The translations under genes were made by a program, and so were the position numbers. A DNA stretch of 64,000 nt from Mytilus edulis (taxonomy: Eukaryota > Mollusca > Bivalvia > Mytilida > Mytilidae), in contig NC_092350.1 in the NCBI RefSeq assembly GCF_963676685.1, forward strand, positions 65,837,674 through 65,901,673. The letters are read 5' to 3'. The notes under the pieces were generated by a model. It saw nothing but the letters and a program-made list of their open reading frames with translations, made no database searches and was not told where the DNA came from. Below, piece by piece: positions 48,429 to 61,760 of this stretch; position 1 is the stretch's first letter; each line of letters starts with the position of its first letter.

Positions 48429-50400
48429 ACCTCTGTGGTGGCCAGACGGGCCCGGATCCCAGAAAAATATTTAAGTGGCAAATAGCTTGGATCAATACCT
48501 TTGAAATGAGCTAGGTCCGGTTCGGAACTTTGCCGTAGGGATATGTCGAGGAGTACCGAATGTGTGGTTGATATGGAAAATACGTAAATTGGCAACTTTG
48601 AACCTCTGTGGTGGCCAGACGGGCCCGGATCCCAGAAAAATATTTAAGTGGGGAATAACTTGGGTCAATACCTTTAAAATGAGCTAGGTCTGGTTCGGAA
48701 CTTTGCCGTTGATATATGCCGAAAAGTACCGAATGTATGCATATGGTTAATACGGAAAATTACGTTAAGGGGCACCTTTGAACCTCTGTGGTGGCCAGAC
48801 GGGCCCGGATCCCAAAAAAATATTTAAGTGGCAAATAGCTTGGATCAATACCTTTGAAATGAGCTAGGTCCGGTTCGGAACTTTGCCGTAGGGATATGTC
48901 GAGGAGTACCGAATGTGTGGTTGATATGGAAAATACGTAAATTGGCAACTTTGAACCTCTGTGGTGGCCAGACGGGCCCGGATCCCAGAAAAATATTTAA
49001 GTGGGGAATAGCTTGGGTCAATACCTTTAAAATGAGCTAGGTCTGGTTCGGAACTTTGCCGTTGATATATGCCGAAAAGTACCGAATGTATGCATATGGT
49101 TAATACGGAAAATTACGTTAAGGGGCACCTTTGAACCTCTGTGGTGGCCAGACGGGCCCGGATCCCAGAAAAATATTTAAGTGGCAAATAGCTTGGATCA
49201 ATACCTTTGAAATGAGCTAGGTCCGGTTCGGAACTTTGCCGTAGGGATATGTCGAGGAGTACCGAATGTGTGGTTGATATGGAAAATACGTAAATTGGCA
49301 ACTTTGAACCTCTGTGGTGGCCAGACGGGTCCGGATCCCAGAAAAATATTTAAGTGGGGAATAGCTTGGGTCAATACCTTTAAAATGAGCTAGGTCTGGT
49401 TCGGAACTTTGCCGTTGATATATGCCGAAAAGTACCGAATGTATGCATATGGTTAATACGGAAAATTACGTTAAGGGGCACCTTTGAACCTCTGTGGTGG
49501 CCAGACGGGCCCGGATCCCAGAAAAATATTTAAGTGGCAAATAGCTTGGATCAATACCTTTGAAATGAGCTAGGTCCGGTTCGGAACTTTGCCGTAGGGA
49601 TATGTCGAGGAGTACCGAATGTGTGGTTTATATGGAAAATACGTAAATTGGCAACTTTGAACCTCTGTGGTGGCCAGACGGGCCCGGATCCCAGAAAAAT
49701 ATTTAAGTGGGGAATAGCTTGGGTCAATACCTTTAAAATGAGCTAGGTCCAGTTCGGAACTTTGCCGTTGATATATGCCGAAAAAGTACCGAATGTGTGG
49801 TTAATACGGAAATTGACGTTAAGGGGCACCCTTGAACCTCTGTGGTGGCCAGACGGGCCCGGATCCCAGAAAAATATTTCAGTGGGGAATAGCTTGGGTC
49901 AATACCTTTAAAATGAGATAGGTCCGGTTTGGAACTTTGGCGTTGGTATATGCCGAAAAAGTACCGAATGTGTGGTTAATACGGAAATTGACGTTAAGGG
50001 GCACCCTTGAACCTCTGTGGTGGCCAGACGGGCCCGGATCCCAGAAATTATTTAAGTTGGTAATAGCCTTGGTCAGTACCTTTAAAATCAGCCAGGTCCG
50101 GTTCGGAACTTTGCCGTAGGGATATGTCAAGGAATACCGAATGTATTGTTGATATACAAAATACATGTACGTAAATGGACAATTTTGAACCTCTGTGGTG
50201 ACCAGACAGTGCCGGTTCCCAGAAAAATTTTGAAGTGGCGAATAGCTCGGGTCAATACATTTAAAATGAGATAGGTCTGGTTTTGAACTTTGCCGTAGAG
50301 ATAAGCCTAGGATTTCCGAAAGCATGTGTGGTTAATATGAAAAGTACGTTAAGGCACACCTTTGAATCCCTATAATAGCCAATATGTTTCATTAGTACAA
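48429..50400 (-). repeat. Satellite array, left, dimeric 353-bp higher-order unit
   Basis: The word acctctgtggtggccagacg starts at 48429, 48602, 48782, 48955 and 49135, an alternation of 173- and 180-bp monomers (A and B), so the unit is a 353-bp dimer. Copies are nearly identical to about 49750 and then increasingly divergent toward the core (the monomer at about 50185-50330 is poorly conserved). Orientation is opposite to the right array. Confidence 0.95.
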
Positions 50401-51057
50401 CACCTCCAAATATAGATAAATTAAGATGGCTTCTTATAATGCTAGTAAAAAAGAACACGAATATAAAGTGTATGGAACTTGTTTGGTAACCTTCTTTCAT
50501 TGACACAGGTTACATTTAAAGTAGGGGACGGACACAGTTTTAAACTTTAAAGAAAAGAATGTTTAAAAAGGTGGACCGAGAAAAGTCTTAACTGGTGTCC
50601 CAAGTGTTAAACACTTCAGCCCAAAGGTATCGCATCAAGGATTTTACTGACGAAAAAGTACAAAGTTCTTTTTATGAACCTTAACTTAAAAGACGGTTCA
50701 GGATTTGAACCGCATCGGAAAGGTCTTGCGAAAACAAAACAGGTGTGGATGAAAGAGGTCTTTGTTCCATGAAAAGGGTAACCTAAGTCCTTAAACTCTT
50801 GATGCAAATAATAAGATTTGCAGTACCAACCTTTTAGCAAGTATAGGCTTTGACAATTTGCCCAAGATTATAAAGGATACTTTCGTTATGCGAGTATTAA
50901 TGTGGTGAAGGCTTAAACATCTGGACTACGTCTTTACCAAATAATAAACCACTAACGGATTTTAATTTCCCACCAGCATGTTTCGATAGAATACACATCC
51001 TCAGACTCTCTAGATTTTCCTTCTTTTGGTCTTAAGCTTCTATTGACAACTGAAGTT

Positions 51058-51315
51058 TCAAGAGTTCATCAATGTTTTATGTGTCGAGTTTTTAATCTGA
51101 TTTACCTCGAGTTCTTGGTGCAGAGTGGTCTTAAACTCATCTACCTTTTTCTCGAGTTCTTTAATGACTGTATCATATCCTTTCTCTAGTCGTTTTATAT
51201 CTCTCTTTATCTGGTTACACGCGGATTGTAATTTTAATTCTAACGGTTTCGTATAGTGTTTCAATTGACGCATGACTCGTCGTTTTGTTGCAGCATCCGT
51301 ATTATTATTCTAAGA
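51058..51315 (-). pseudogene. Coiled-coil frame downstream of the polymerase relic
   Basis: A minus-strand open frame with a heptad-like, charged sequence (KRDIKRLEKGYDTVIKELEK, KVDEFKTTLHQELEVNQ), open upstream of the first ATG (51273) through DAATKRRV. It looks like a fragment of a structural or gag-type coiled-coil protein. I cannot say whether it belongs to the polymerase-bearing element or to a BEL/Pao relic. Confidence 0.35.
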
Positions 51316-51599
51316 TTTAATGTTAGTGATAGGATTGTTGTTCATGTTCAATTCTTCAAGCAATTGAATCCTATTTATTTCTCAATTTCCATAAAGTCCA
51401 AATTTGTCTGTCTTGGAAACGCAACTTCATCAAGGTTTTCCTTCAGACAACAATTGTGACAAATACAAACAAAAGTGTCCACAGACCACTGGTGCTCTTA
51501 TCTGAAGTTCATCGGTGATGTAGTAGATCTTAAGTTTCAAGTAATTTACCATTACGTAAGGGGGAATTAAAGTCCGTAAGAATCAAAATACGCTTTGCT

Positions 51600-54500
51600 T
51601 GTTGTCGTCTTAAACTAACACGTCCAGTGGGTTCCAGGTCTCATGATGGAAGGGTTAAAAGGTCATCAAACACGTCTTGCAATCGTTAAATGTAATGTTC
51701 TGTCAATTGACTTGTTTCTTCGTTCCTTTAGCTTTCCTGGTGTGTTGACCATCACCCATTCGATATTAACACATCTTGTAAGAATCCATACAAAGTTAGC
51801 CATCATTTGACCACCACATGCATACCAATCATTTTTTTTTTGTTGACGTTGGTCGGAATTCGAAAACGGGTTTTCCATACAATAGTTTGATGTGTCAATC
51901 TTGTTTTGAATGTGAGATATGTCTTTGTAAAAGCCGTCGGTTTAAATTTGATAGGCTTAACTATCAGTGTCGGTAAACAATTGTCGAACTTTGTTCCCGT
52001 TGGTTTACGCACTAAGTCCAAATGAATGTCGTACATTTTAAATCTTTGAAATGTCTAAGATAATTGCTCCTTAGTACACAGGCTTGTTAAACTTTAGTTT
52101 GGTTTTCTTTATGTTTACTACTACCATGGACTCGTTATACACCACGAATTGGTCACAGTTGGGTGTAGCTATTAGTTTCAACGGTTGCTTATCAGTAGTC
52201 ATTAATATTATATTCACCCGTTAACGTGTGTTTTCCATGGTATTTTCAAACATTGAGTTGTTCATCAGTTTAAAGGAATACTTTTCAGATACGATGCTGG
52301 CTATGATTCTAAGGTTAGTGTTCAGGTCAATGAAAATTTTAAGCCAAATTGATTGTTAAAGTTTTGACACACGATGCACTTTGGTTAATACCAACCATTG
52401 GAAACAACACTTTCAAATTTCAAAAAAAAAAATAAATAGTAAACACATGTAGTACATGAACATAGTCAGCCACACTAATGAGTTTATTATTAAGTCGGTC
52501 AGCAGATAGTAGTTGTGTTTTCGTCATGTCGTAATGACCCTTCATGAAATCGTAAGATAACCATTTTATTTTTAATTATTGATCATAAATTCATTATTCT
52601 ACCTAAATCACGACTTTCATACCTTAAATTAGTTCAACTTTAAATTCTAAGCTAAATATATAAGGTGTCGGACGAATTTAACATAAACTTACACGAATCA
52701 ATGAAAAGCATTTCTTACCGGTAATTGACAGTCTAAGTTACATTTTTTTATGTGCTGCACCACGATACTTACCTGTCGAACGCTCGTGAACACGCACTTT
52801 GTCTTCACCTAATTCATCATCGCACATGTGACAATCTTAACTCGCTGTAAAACATTGGGATCTTCTTCAGTCATCACCAGGTCTTTTATCAATGTAGATG
52901 TCTGCAATCGCCTTCATTATCTCTTCCATACAAGCCACAAATCTCTGAACAATGTCTTCCAGTGAGTACACTTTTGTTTCTTTATATTCCCTATGAGCAT
53001 ACTGGACACGGTAGTAAAACCAGAAGGTGTATTTTGTTAGTTAACATCCGTGTAAGCTTTTAGTTTGTCAGGTTGGCAAGTGTCTATCTGTTCTCAGCTA
53101 CATTGAATGTCAGCATAAATAACATAAGGAAATCGCATTTTACGTTGGTACTATGTTGTAAGATATTGTAATGGTATCTTCTTCTGGAATTTCGATTTTC
53201 ACTCCATTCATCTTATCACAATACATTAAATGTTCGTCTAAAAAGTCCTCACTTTAACAATGATTGAAACATCTTCGACAAAAACACTTTACCATTGTGG
53301 GATGACACTTGGGGACTTAACAAATGTGATAATAGTTATCAAAGTACCAGGATTATAATTTTGTACGCCAGACGCGCGTTTCGTCTAAATAAGACTCATC
53401 AGTGACGCTCATATCAAAATATTTATAAAGCCAAACAAGTACAAAGTTGAAGAGCATTTATGATCCAAAATTCCAAAAAGTTGTGCCAAATACGGCTAAG
53501 GTAATCTATTCCTGGGATAAGAAAATCCTTAGGTTTTCGAAAAATTCAGTTTTGTAAACGGGAAATTTATAAAAATGACCACAATATTGATATTCATGTC
53601 AACACCGAAGTGTTGACTACTGGGCTGGTAATACCCTCGGGGACGAAACGTCCACCAGCAGTGGCATCGACCCAGTGGTGTAAATAGTTATCAAAGTACC
53701 AGGACTATAATTTTGTACGCCAGACGCGCGTTTCGTCTACATAAGACTCATCAGTGACGCTCATATCAAAATATTTATAAAGCCAAACAAGTACAAACTT
53801 TTTATCCAACAGTAATGATGTTTAGTAGCGTTGGTTAAATACAACGTGTTTGTGTGAGTTCTATTCTTTCTGATGTTTTTTGAATTTTTAATGGGTACTT
53901 TTTTGTATTTTTTGTATTGACTCACTCGTAAAATGTACTTTTCTGATCCACCTATTCATGATGTGATTGTGAGAATACAGCTCACGTTAATAATGGCCTT
54001 CTTCTGTGCTAGTTTTACTGAAAGGCGTAGGTAAGACTCAAACTTCAGGGATACAATTTATTCATATGAAGGTGTACTTCTACAATATGACTAACGTTCA
54101 CTCACTTCCATCACGCATGCAAGTTGCTATGCTTTCTTTTGCCTTTTCTATCATTACTGTTAGTTCAGTGTCTTAGTTGGTTGATTCAGTAATACTAACT
54201 TGCCATGCTTGAGTTGACCTTAAAAGTGGAATAACTGTCACCTGTTGCAAGGTTTTTTTTACCAACTGTACTAGAAGCACCTTCGATGCCTACTTTAAGT
54301 TGTCTTCTGAAATTTTACGAATCAAATGTATGTAAAGCACTTCGACTTGCCATAAAAATGAATTAACAAATGGTTCAATAAACACTGTAGTTCTTTTCTA
54401 CCATCTTTCATCTTAATAACAGGTTTCTTAGCTATGTCTTGTTGCAGTCCTTTTTCCTTTATCTTGATCTATATATAAGGTATACCACGTTTCTTTGCTT

Positions 54501-54773
54501 TTAGTATTAATTCATTTTTAGTGAACACTTCTGTATGGGGTAACACTTGATGCGTTTTGTCTTCAATAAGCTTTACCAACACGTCTTTTGGGTTTATACT
54601 ATATCCTTTTAACCCCAAATCCTTTGCCATTCGATGTAATTAGTTTACCGTTATTTGTAAATGACCCGTTGGTATTGTCTTTATAAACCTAGCACAACCT
54701 CTTTATTATGTATAGCATGTATATTAACTGACAATCTAGGCGTACCCGGTATGTTTTTGTTTGTTAATGCCAT
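51600..54773 (-). pseudogene. Decayed protein-primed type B DNA polymerase (Maverick/adintovirus-like)
   Basis: Read on the minus strand, polymerase-family blocks appear in the expected order but in shifting frames. There is an ATG at 54771-54773; a SAP-like motif (AKDLGLKGYS) at about 54600; FWFYYRVQYAHREY just downstream of 53040; a Cys motif CHMCDDELGEDKVR (CxxC at 52822-52833) followed by GKYRGAAH (52750-52773); the palm block NSMFENTMEN (52230-52259); and the catalytic-type TDTDS (51960-51977). The family copies DNA of Maverick/Polinton elements and related viruses. This copy is dead: in-frame stops (for example 52867-52869), frameshifts between every block, and a satellite insertion at 53345-53800. 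The assignment is from motif order; I did not repair the frame. Confidence 0.7.
53345..53800 (+). repeat. Mussel satellite, 1.3 units, inserted in the polymerase relic
   Basis: The segment atagttatcaaagtaccagg then acgccagacgcgcgtttcgt is present at about 53335 and again at about 53686, a period of about 350 bp, with ctcggggacgaaacgtccac between. I recognise this unit as a widespread mussel repeat. It has no homology to the flanking array. Confidence 0.75.
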
Positions 54774-55745
54774 TGTTTATTTAATACTTACACACATATG
54801 TCTTTTATGATTATTTTTTTTTCAATTTTACACCCCTAACCACCACTTGTAATTTTTTTAATCTAATGTTTACTAGATGTGAAAAGAAAAATTAGGACAC
54901 GTACTACTACGCGTTTTTCTGTCTAATAAGGGTATAGGCAGTCGTACTTTTGATGAACGGTCCTTCCAACGTTCTTGTTTCGTAATACAACCCACTACAA
55001 GCCCACACCTTACTTGTTACCCGTTTTATTGACTTCAAGATTAGAAGGTAAGTGTGACAAATTATTTCATTCCCACTTGTAGTGTCAATAATTTGGTTCA
55101 CCTCACTTGTTGGCAGGTCCTTCCATTTTTGTTTTTCTTTTGTGTCAAAGGTATTCAGATCAATGAAAAAATATTGATTATAAGATGCCTTCATAATCCT
55201 AATACTTATAAAAATATTCCTATATTCTGGTTTTTTTTTTCAATTTAAAAAACACCACCCCGTACTCCTATTCAAATTCTAACCCCAACACCCCTTACCC
55301 TAACACACCTTACTCTAAAACCTTAAACACCTTAATGAGCAGTTTTAAATCAGACTACTTTAACTTTTACACCATGATGCTTATTTACCTGTATAATGTT
55401 ACGTCATAACTTTTACTTACTAATATGACGTCACTTTTTTCACTGTCACCTTCCTACTTTCACGTTCACTGTTAATTACTAAAATTGAAAGTGTTGCAGC
55501 ATTCTCTATTCTACACCACTGGTATGAACCCAGGCTATTCACTACTTTTTTTATATAATCCAGAGCCATCTGCATTACAGTGGTTCCGAAATTCATATAA
55601 CGTATTTAACTTACAAACCACATATTCGGAACATCTTAGCATATCCTTACGGCAAAGTTCCGATTTAATATTTTTCTGGGATCATGGCAATCCTGACCAC
55701 AATTGGGGTTAAAAGTTGTGCCTTAACATATTTTCATAATAATCA
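54774..55745. other. Core of the 14.6-kb element, unassigned
   Basis: It contains minus-strand frame 54907-55194 (KVWACSGLYYETRTLEGPFI), which I do not recognise and which may belong to the polymerase-bearing element. A run of (accccta)-like words at 55255-55320 follows. A strongly degenerate satellite monomer lies at about 55585-55720 (tccttacggcaaagttccga). Confidence 0.35.
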
Positions 55746-56236
55746 TGTCAGAAAATACACAAATACAAACATTATGCTATGGTAACGTTGTTACCATAAC
55801 GCTATAGTGAGTGACGTTATTGTATTATTCATTAGCTATCATGACGATTAAACGTATATAGAACACACAACGCATTTATTGAGATTTTTTAACATTTATG
55901 GTGCCGTGACGGACGTTAAAGGCAATACGTGTCGGCAACAGAGCAGCAGTGAGGAAGCTATGGATCAAATTCGAGGAGCTGAAAGAGAATCCTGAAAACG
56001 TCAAAATGGAGGAATTCAAAGCCATATAGTATGCCGTAACCCAGAAAAAGAAGATTATTCATGATTTAAACGAGAAGATGAAAGAAATATAACACGAGGA
56101 TCACATTGAACAAGAAATTACAGACTCGGATGAGTATATGTTTGATTTAGACAGTAAACTAAAGCAAATACGAAAACTTAAGCAAACAATCAAATCCCCC
56201 AACAATAATTCTAATTTAAAAGAAAGTAAACAATGA
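55746..56236 (+). pseudogene. BEL/Pao-like 5' fragment: LTR end, primer site, gag start
   Basis: A TGT...ACA segment (55746-55894) is followed by tggtgccgtgac (55899-55910), which resembles a tRNA primer-binding site. From 55931 a frame reads VGNRAAVRKLWIKFEELKEN and later HIEQEITDSDEYMFDLDSKL, like the start of BEL/Pao gag proteins. It has internal stops TAG at 56027-56029 and TAA at 56090-56092 and ends at 56234-56236. A separate open frame from 56233 to 56475 (MNANTECYIPISNAIY) follows in another phase. The rest of the retroelement is absent. Family assignment is moderately secure, from the RAAVRKL...DEYM pattern and primer site. Confidence 0.5.
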
Positions 56237-56589
56237 ACGCTAACACTGAATGCTATATACCTATATCAAACGCTATTTATACAAACACATCAGCCGTTTA
56301 CATGCTAAACACTAGAAAACGAATTCCATCGGAGGAAAATCCTACCGAAAATCAATCAAGCAACTTTATTGGTCCGATTTTACAATCATACAATACTCAG
56401 GAAGATTGTTCGTATATACAACCACCAGCCCAACTACCAAATGTATTTAGTAATGTAAATCATAGATTATTTTAATTAGATTAGCCACATTTTGACGGGT
56501 ATGTTTTGCAGTTGAGCACATTTTGGGACTTTTACGAATGTACCATACACTAAAATAGTAGCCTTACACCAATACAGAAATTCAGTTAT

Positions 56590-59500
56590 ACCTAGCTCAT
56601 TTCAAAGGTATTGATCCAAGCTATTTGCCAGTTAAATATTTTTCTGGGATCCTGGCCCGTCTGGCCACCACAGAGGTTCAAAGTTGCCCATTTACGTATT
56701 TTCCATATCAACCACACATTCGGTACTCCTCGACATATCCCTACGGCAAAGTTCCGAACCGGACCTAGCTCATTTTAAAGGTATTGACCCAAGCTATTCC
56801 CTACTTAAATATTTTTCTGGGATCCGGGCCCGTCTGGCCACCACAGAGGTTCAAAGGTGCCCCTTTACGTAATTTTCCGTATTAACCATATGCATACATT
56901 CGGTACTTTTCGGCATATACCAACGGCAAAGTTCCGAACTGGACCTAGCTCATTTCAAAGGTATTGATCCAAGCTATTTGCCAGTTAAATATTTTTCTGG
57001 GATCCGGGCCCGTCTGGCCACCACAGAGGTTCAAAGTTGCCCATTTACGTATTTTCCATATCAACCACACATTCGGTACTCCTCGACATATCCCTACGGC
57101 AAAGTTCCGAACTGGACCTAGCTCATTTTAAAGGTATTGACCCAAGCTATTCCCCACTTACATATTTTTCTGGGATCCGGGCCCGTCTGGCCACCACAGA
57201 GGTTCAAAGGTGCCCCTTTACGTAATTTTCCGTATTAACCATATGCATACATTCGGTACTTTTCGGCATATACCAACGGCAAAGTTCCGAACTGGACCTA
57301 GCTCATTTTTAAGGTATTGACCCAAGCTATTCCCCACTTAAATATTTTTCTGGGATCCGGGCCCGTCTGGCCACCACAGAGGTTCAAAGTTGCCCATTTA
57401 CGTATTTTCCATATCAACCACACATTCGGTACTCCTCGACATATCCCTACGGCAAAGTTCCGAACCGGACCTAGCTCATTTCAAAGGTATTGATCCAAGC
57501 TATTTGCCATTAAATATTTTTCTGGGATCCGGGCCTGTCTGGCCACCACAGAGGTTCAAAGTTGCCCATTTACGTATTTTCCATATCAACCACACATTCG
57601 GTACTCCTCGACATATCCCTACGGCAAAGTTCCGAACCGGACCTAGCTCATTTTAAAGGTATTGACCCAAGCTATTCCCCACTTAAATATTTATTCTGGG
57701 ATCCGGGCCCGTCTGGCCACCACAGAGGTTCAAAGGTGCCCCTTTACGTAATTTTCCGTATTAACCATATGCATACATTCGGTACTTTTCGGCATATACC
57801 AACGGCAAAGTTCCGAACTGGACCTAGCTCATTTTAAAGGTATTGACCCAAGCTATTCCCCACTTAAATATTTTTCTGGGATCCGGGCCCGTCTGGCCAC
57901 CACAGAGGTTCAAAGTTGCCCATTTACGTATTTTCCATATCAACCACACATTCGGTACTCCTCGACATATCCCTACGGCAAAGTTCCGAACCGGACCTAG
58001 CTCATTTCAAAGGTATTGATCCAAGCTATTTGCCATTAAATATTTTTCTGGGATCCGGGCCCGTCTGGCCACCACAGAGGTTCAAAGTTGCCCATTTACG
58101 TATTTTCCATATCAACCACACATTCGGTACTCCTCGACATATCCCTACGGCAAAGTTCCGAACCGGACCTAGCTCATTTTAAAGGTATTGAGCCAAGCTA
58201 TTCCCCACTTAAATATTTATTCTGGGATCCGGGCCCGTCTGGCCACCACAGAGGTTCAAAGGTGCCCCTTTACGTAATTTTCCGTATTAACCATATGCAT
58301 ACATTCGGTACTTTTCGGCATATACCAACGGCAAAGTTCCGAACTTGACCTAGCTCATTTTAAAGGTATTGACCCAAGCTATTCCCCACTTAAATATTTT
58401 TCTGGGATCCGGGCCCGTCTGGCCACCACAGAGGTTCAAAGTTGCCCATTTACGTATTTTCCATATCAACCACACATTCGGTACTCCTCGACATATCCCT
58501 ACGGCAAAGTTCCGAACCGGACCTAGCTCATTTCAAAGGTATTGATCCAAGCTATTTGCCATTAAATATTTTTCTGGGATCCGGGCCCGTCTGGCCACCA
58601 CAGAGGTTCAAAGTTGCCCATTTACGTATTTTCCATATCAACCACACATTCGGTACTCCTCGACATATCCCTACGGCAAAGTTCCGAACCGGACCTAGCT
58701 CATTTTAAAGGTATTGAGCCAAGCTATTCCCCACTTAAATATTTTTCTGGGATCCGGGCCCGTCTGGCCACCACAGAGGTTCAAAGGTGCCCCTTTACGT
58801 AATTTTCCGTATTAACCATATGCATACATTCGGTACTTTTCGGCATATACCAACGGCAAAGTTCCGAACTGGACCTAGCTCATTTTAAAGGTATTGACCC
58901 AAGCTATTCCCCACTTAAATATTTTTCTGGGATCCGGGCCCGTCTGGCCACCACAGAGGTTCAAAGTTGCCCATTTACGTATTTTCCATATCAACCACAC
59001 ATTCGGTACTCCTCGACATATCCCTACGGCAAAGTTCCGAACCGGACCTAGCTCATTTCAAAGGTATTGATCCAAGCTATTTGCCATTAAATATTTTTCT
59101 GGGATCCGGGCCCGTCTGGCCACCACAGAGGTTCAAAGTTGCCCATTTACGTATTTTCCATATCAACCACACATTCGGTACTCCTCGACATATCCCTACG
59201 ACAAAGTTCCGAACCGGACCTAGCTCATTTTAAAGGTATTGACCCAAGCTATTCCCCACTTAAATATTTTTCTGGGATCCGGGCCCGTCTGGCCACCACA
59301 GAGGTTCAAAGGTGCCCCTTTACGTAATTTTCCGTATTAACCATATGCATACATTCGGTACTTTTCGGCATATACCAACGGCAAAGTTCCGAACTAGACC
59401 TAGCTCATTTTAAAGGTATTGACCCAAGCTATTCCCCACTTAAATATTTTTCTGGGATCCGGGCCCGTCTGGCCACCACAGAGGTTCAAAGTTGCCCATT

Positions 59501-61760
59501 TACGTATTTTCCATATCAACCACACATTCGGTACTCCTCGACATATCCCTACGGCAAAGTTCCGAACCGGACCTAGCTCATTTCAAAGGTATTGATCCAA
59601 GCTATTTGCTAGTTAAATATTTTTTTGGGATCCGGGCCCGTCTGGCCACCACAGAGGTTCAAAGTTGCCCATTTACGTATTTTCCATATCAACCACACAT
59701 TCGGTACTCCTCGACATATCCCTACGGCAAAGTTCCGAACCGGACCTAGCTCATTTTAAAGGTATTGACCCAAGCTATTCCCCACTTAAATATTTTTCTG
59801 GGATCCGGGCCCGTCTGGCCACCACAGAGGTTCAAAGGTGCCCCTTTACGTAAATTTCCGTATTAACCATATGCATACATTCGGTACTTTTCGGCATATA
59901 CCAACGGCAAAGTTCCGAACTGAACCTAGCTCATTTTAAAGGTATTGACCCAAGCTATTCCCCACTTAAATATTTTTCTGGGATCCGGGCCCGTCTGGCC
60001 ACTACAGAGGTTCAAAGTTGCCCATTTACGTATTTTCCATATCAACCACACATTCGGTACTCCTCGACATATCCCTACGCCAAAGTTCCGAACCGGACCT
60101 AGCTCATTTCAAAGGTATTGATCCAAGCTATTTGCCATTAAATATTTTTCTGGGATCCGGGCCCGTCTGGCCACCACAGAGGTTCAAAGTTGCCCATTTA
60201 CGTATTTTCCATATCAACCACACATTCGGTACTCCTCGACATATCCCTACGGCAAAGTTCCGAACCGGACCTAGCTCATTTTAAAGGTATTGACCCAAGC
60301 TATTCCCCACTTAAATGTTTTTCTGGGATCCGGGCCCGTCTGGCCACCACAGAGGTTCAAAGGTGCCCCTTTACGTAATTTTCCGTATTAACCATATGCA
60401 TACATTCGGTACTTTTCGGCATATACCAACGGCAAAGTTCCGAACTGGACCTAGCTCATTTTAAAGGTATTGACCCAAGCTATTCCCCACTTAAATATTT
60501 TTCTGGGATCCGGGCCCGTCTGGCCACCACAGAGGTTCAAAGTTGCCCATTTACGTATTTTCCATATCAACCACACATTCGGTACTCCTCGACATATCCC
60601 TACGGCAAAGTTCCGAACCGGACCTAGCTCATTTCAAAGGTATTGATCCAAGCTATTTGCCATTAAATATTTTTCTGGGATCCGGGCCCGTCTGGCCACC
60701 ACAGAGGTTCAAAGTTGCCCATTTACGTATTTTCCATATCAACCACACATTCGGTACTCCTCGACATATCCCTACGGCAAAGTTCCGAACCGGACCTAGC
60801 TCATTTTAAAGGTATTGACCCAAGCTATTCCCCACTTAAATATTTTTCTGGGATCCGGGCCCGTCTGGCCACCACAGAGGTTCAAAGGTGCCCCTTTACG
60901 TAATTTTCCGTATTAACCATATGCATACATTCGGTACTTTTCGGCATATACCAACGGCAAAGTTCCGAACTGGACCTAGCTCATTTTAAAGGCATTGACC
61001 CAAGCTATTCCCCACTTAAATATTTTTCTGGGATCCGGGCCCGTCTGGCCACCACAGAGGTTCAAAGTTGCCCATTTACGTATTTTCCATATCAACCACA
61101 CATTCGGTACTCCTCGACATATCCCTACGGCAAAGTTCCGAACCGGACCTAGCTCATTTCAAAGGTATTGATCCAAGCTATTTGCCAGTTAAATATTTTT
61201 CTGGGATCCGGGCCCGTCTGGCCACCACAGAGGTTCAAAGTTGCCCATTTACGTATTTTCCATATCAACCACACATTCGGTACTCCTCGACATATCCCTA
61301 CGGCAAAGTTCCGAACCGGACCTAGCTCATTTTAAAGGTATTGACCCAAGCTATTCCCCACTTAAATATTTTTCTGGGATCCAGGCTCGTCTGGCCACCA
61401 CAGAGGTTCAAAGGTGCCCCTTTACGTAATTTTCCGTATTAACCATATGCATACATTCGGTACTTTTCGGCATATACTTACGGTAAAGTTCCGAACTGGA
61501 CCTAGCTCATTTTAAAGGTATTGACCCAAGCTATTCCCCACTTAAATATTTTTCTGGGATCCGGGCCCGTCTGGCCACCACAGAGGTTCAAAGTTGCCCA
61601 TTTACGTATTTTCCATATCAACCACACATTCGGTACTCCTCGACATATCCCTACGGCAAAGTTCCGAACCGGACCTAGCTTATTTTAAAGGTATTGACCC
61701 AAGCTATTCCCCACTTAAATATTTTTCTGGGATCCGGGCCCGTCTGGCCACCACAGAGGT
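56590..61760 (+). repeat. Satellite array, right, trimeric ~525-bp higher-order unit
   Basis: Same monomers as the left array but inverted relative to it. After two initial dimers, the start of the A monomer recurs at 57390, 57916, 58442, 58967, 59492, 60018, 60543, 61068 and 61594, a 525-526 bp period made of two ~172-173 bp A-type monomers and one ~180-bp B monomer. One A variant carries a 2-bp deletion (ttgccattaaat versus ttgccagttaaat) in most trimers. Monomers contain an open frame of 62-88 codons (MPIYVFSISTTHSVLLDISL), which I regard as a by-product of repetition. Confidence 0.95.
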
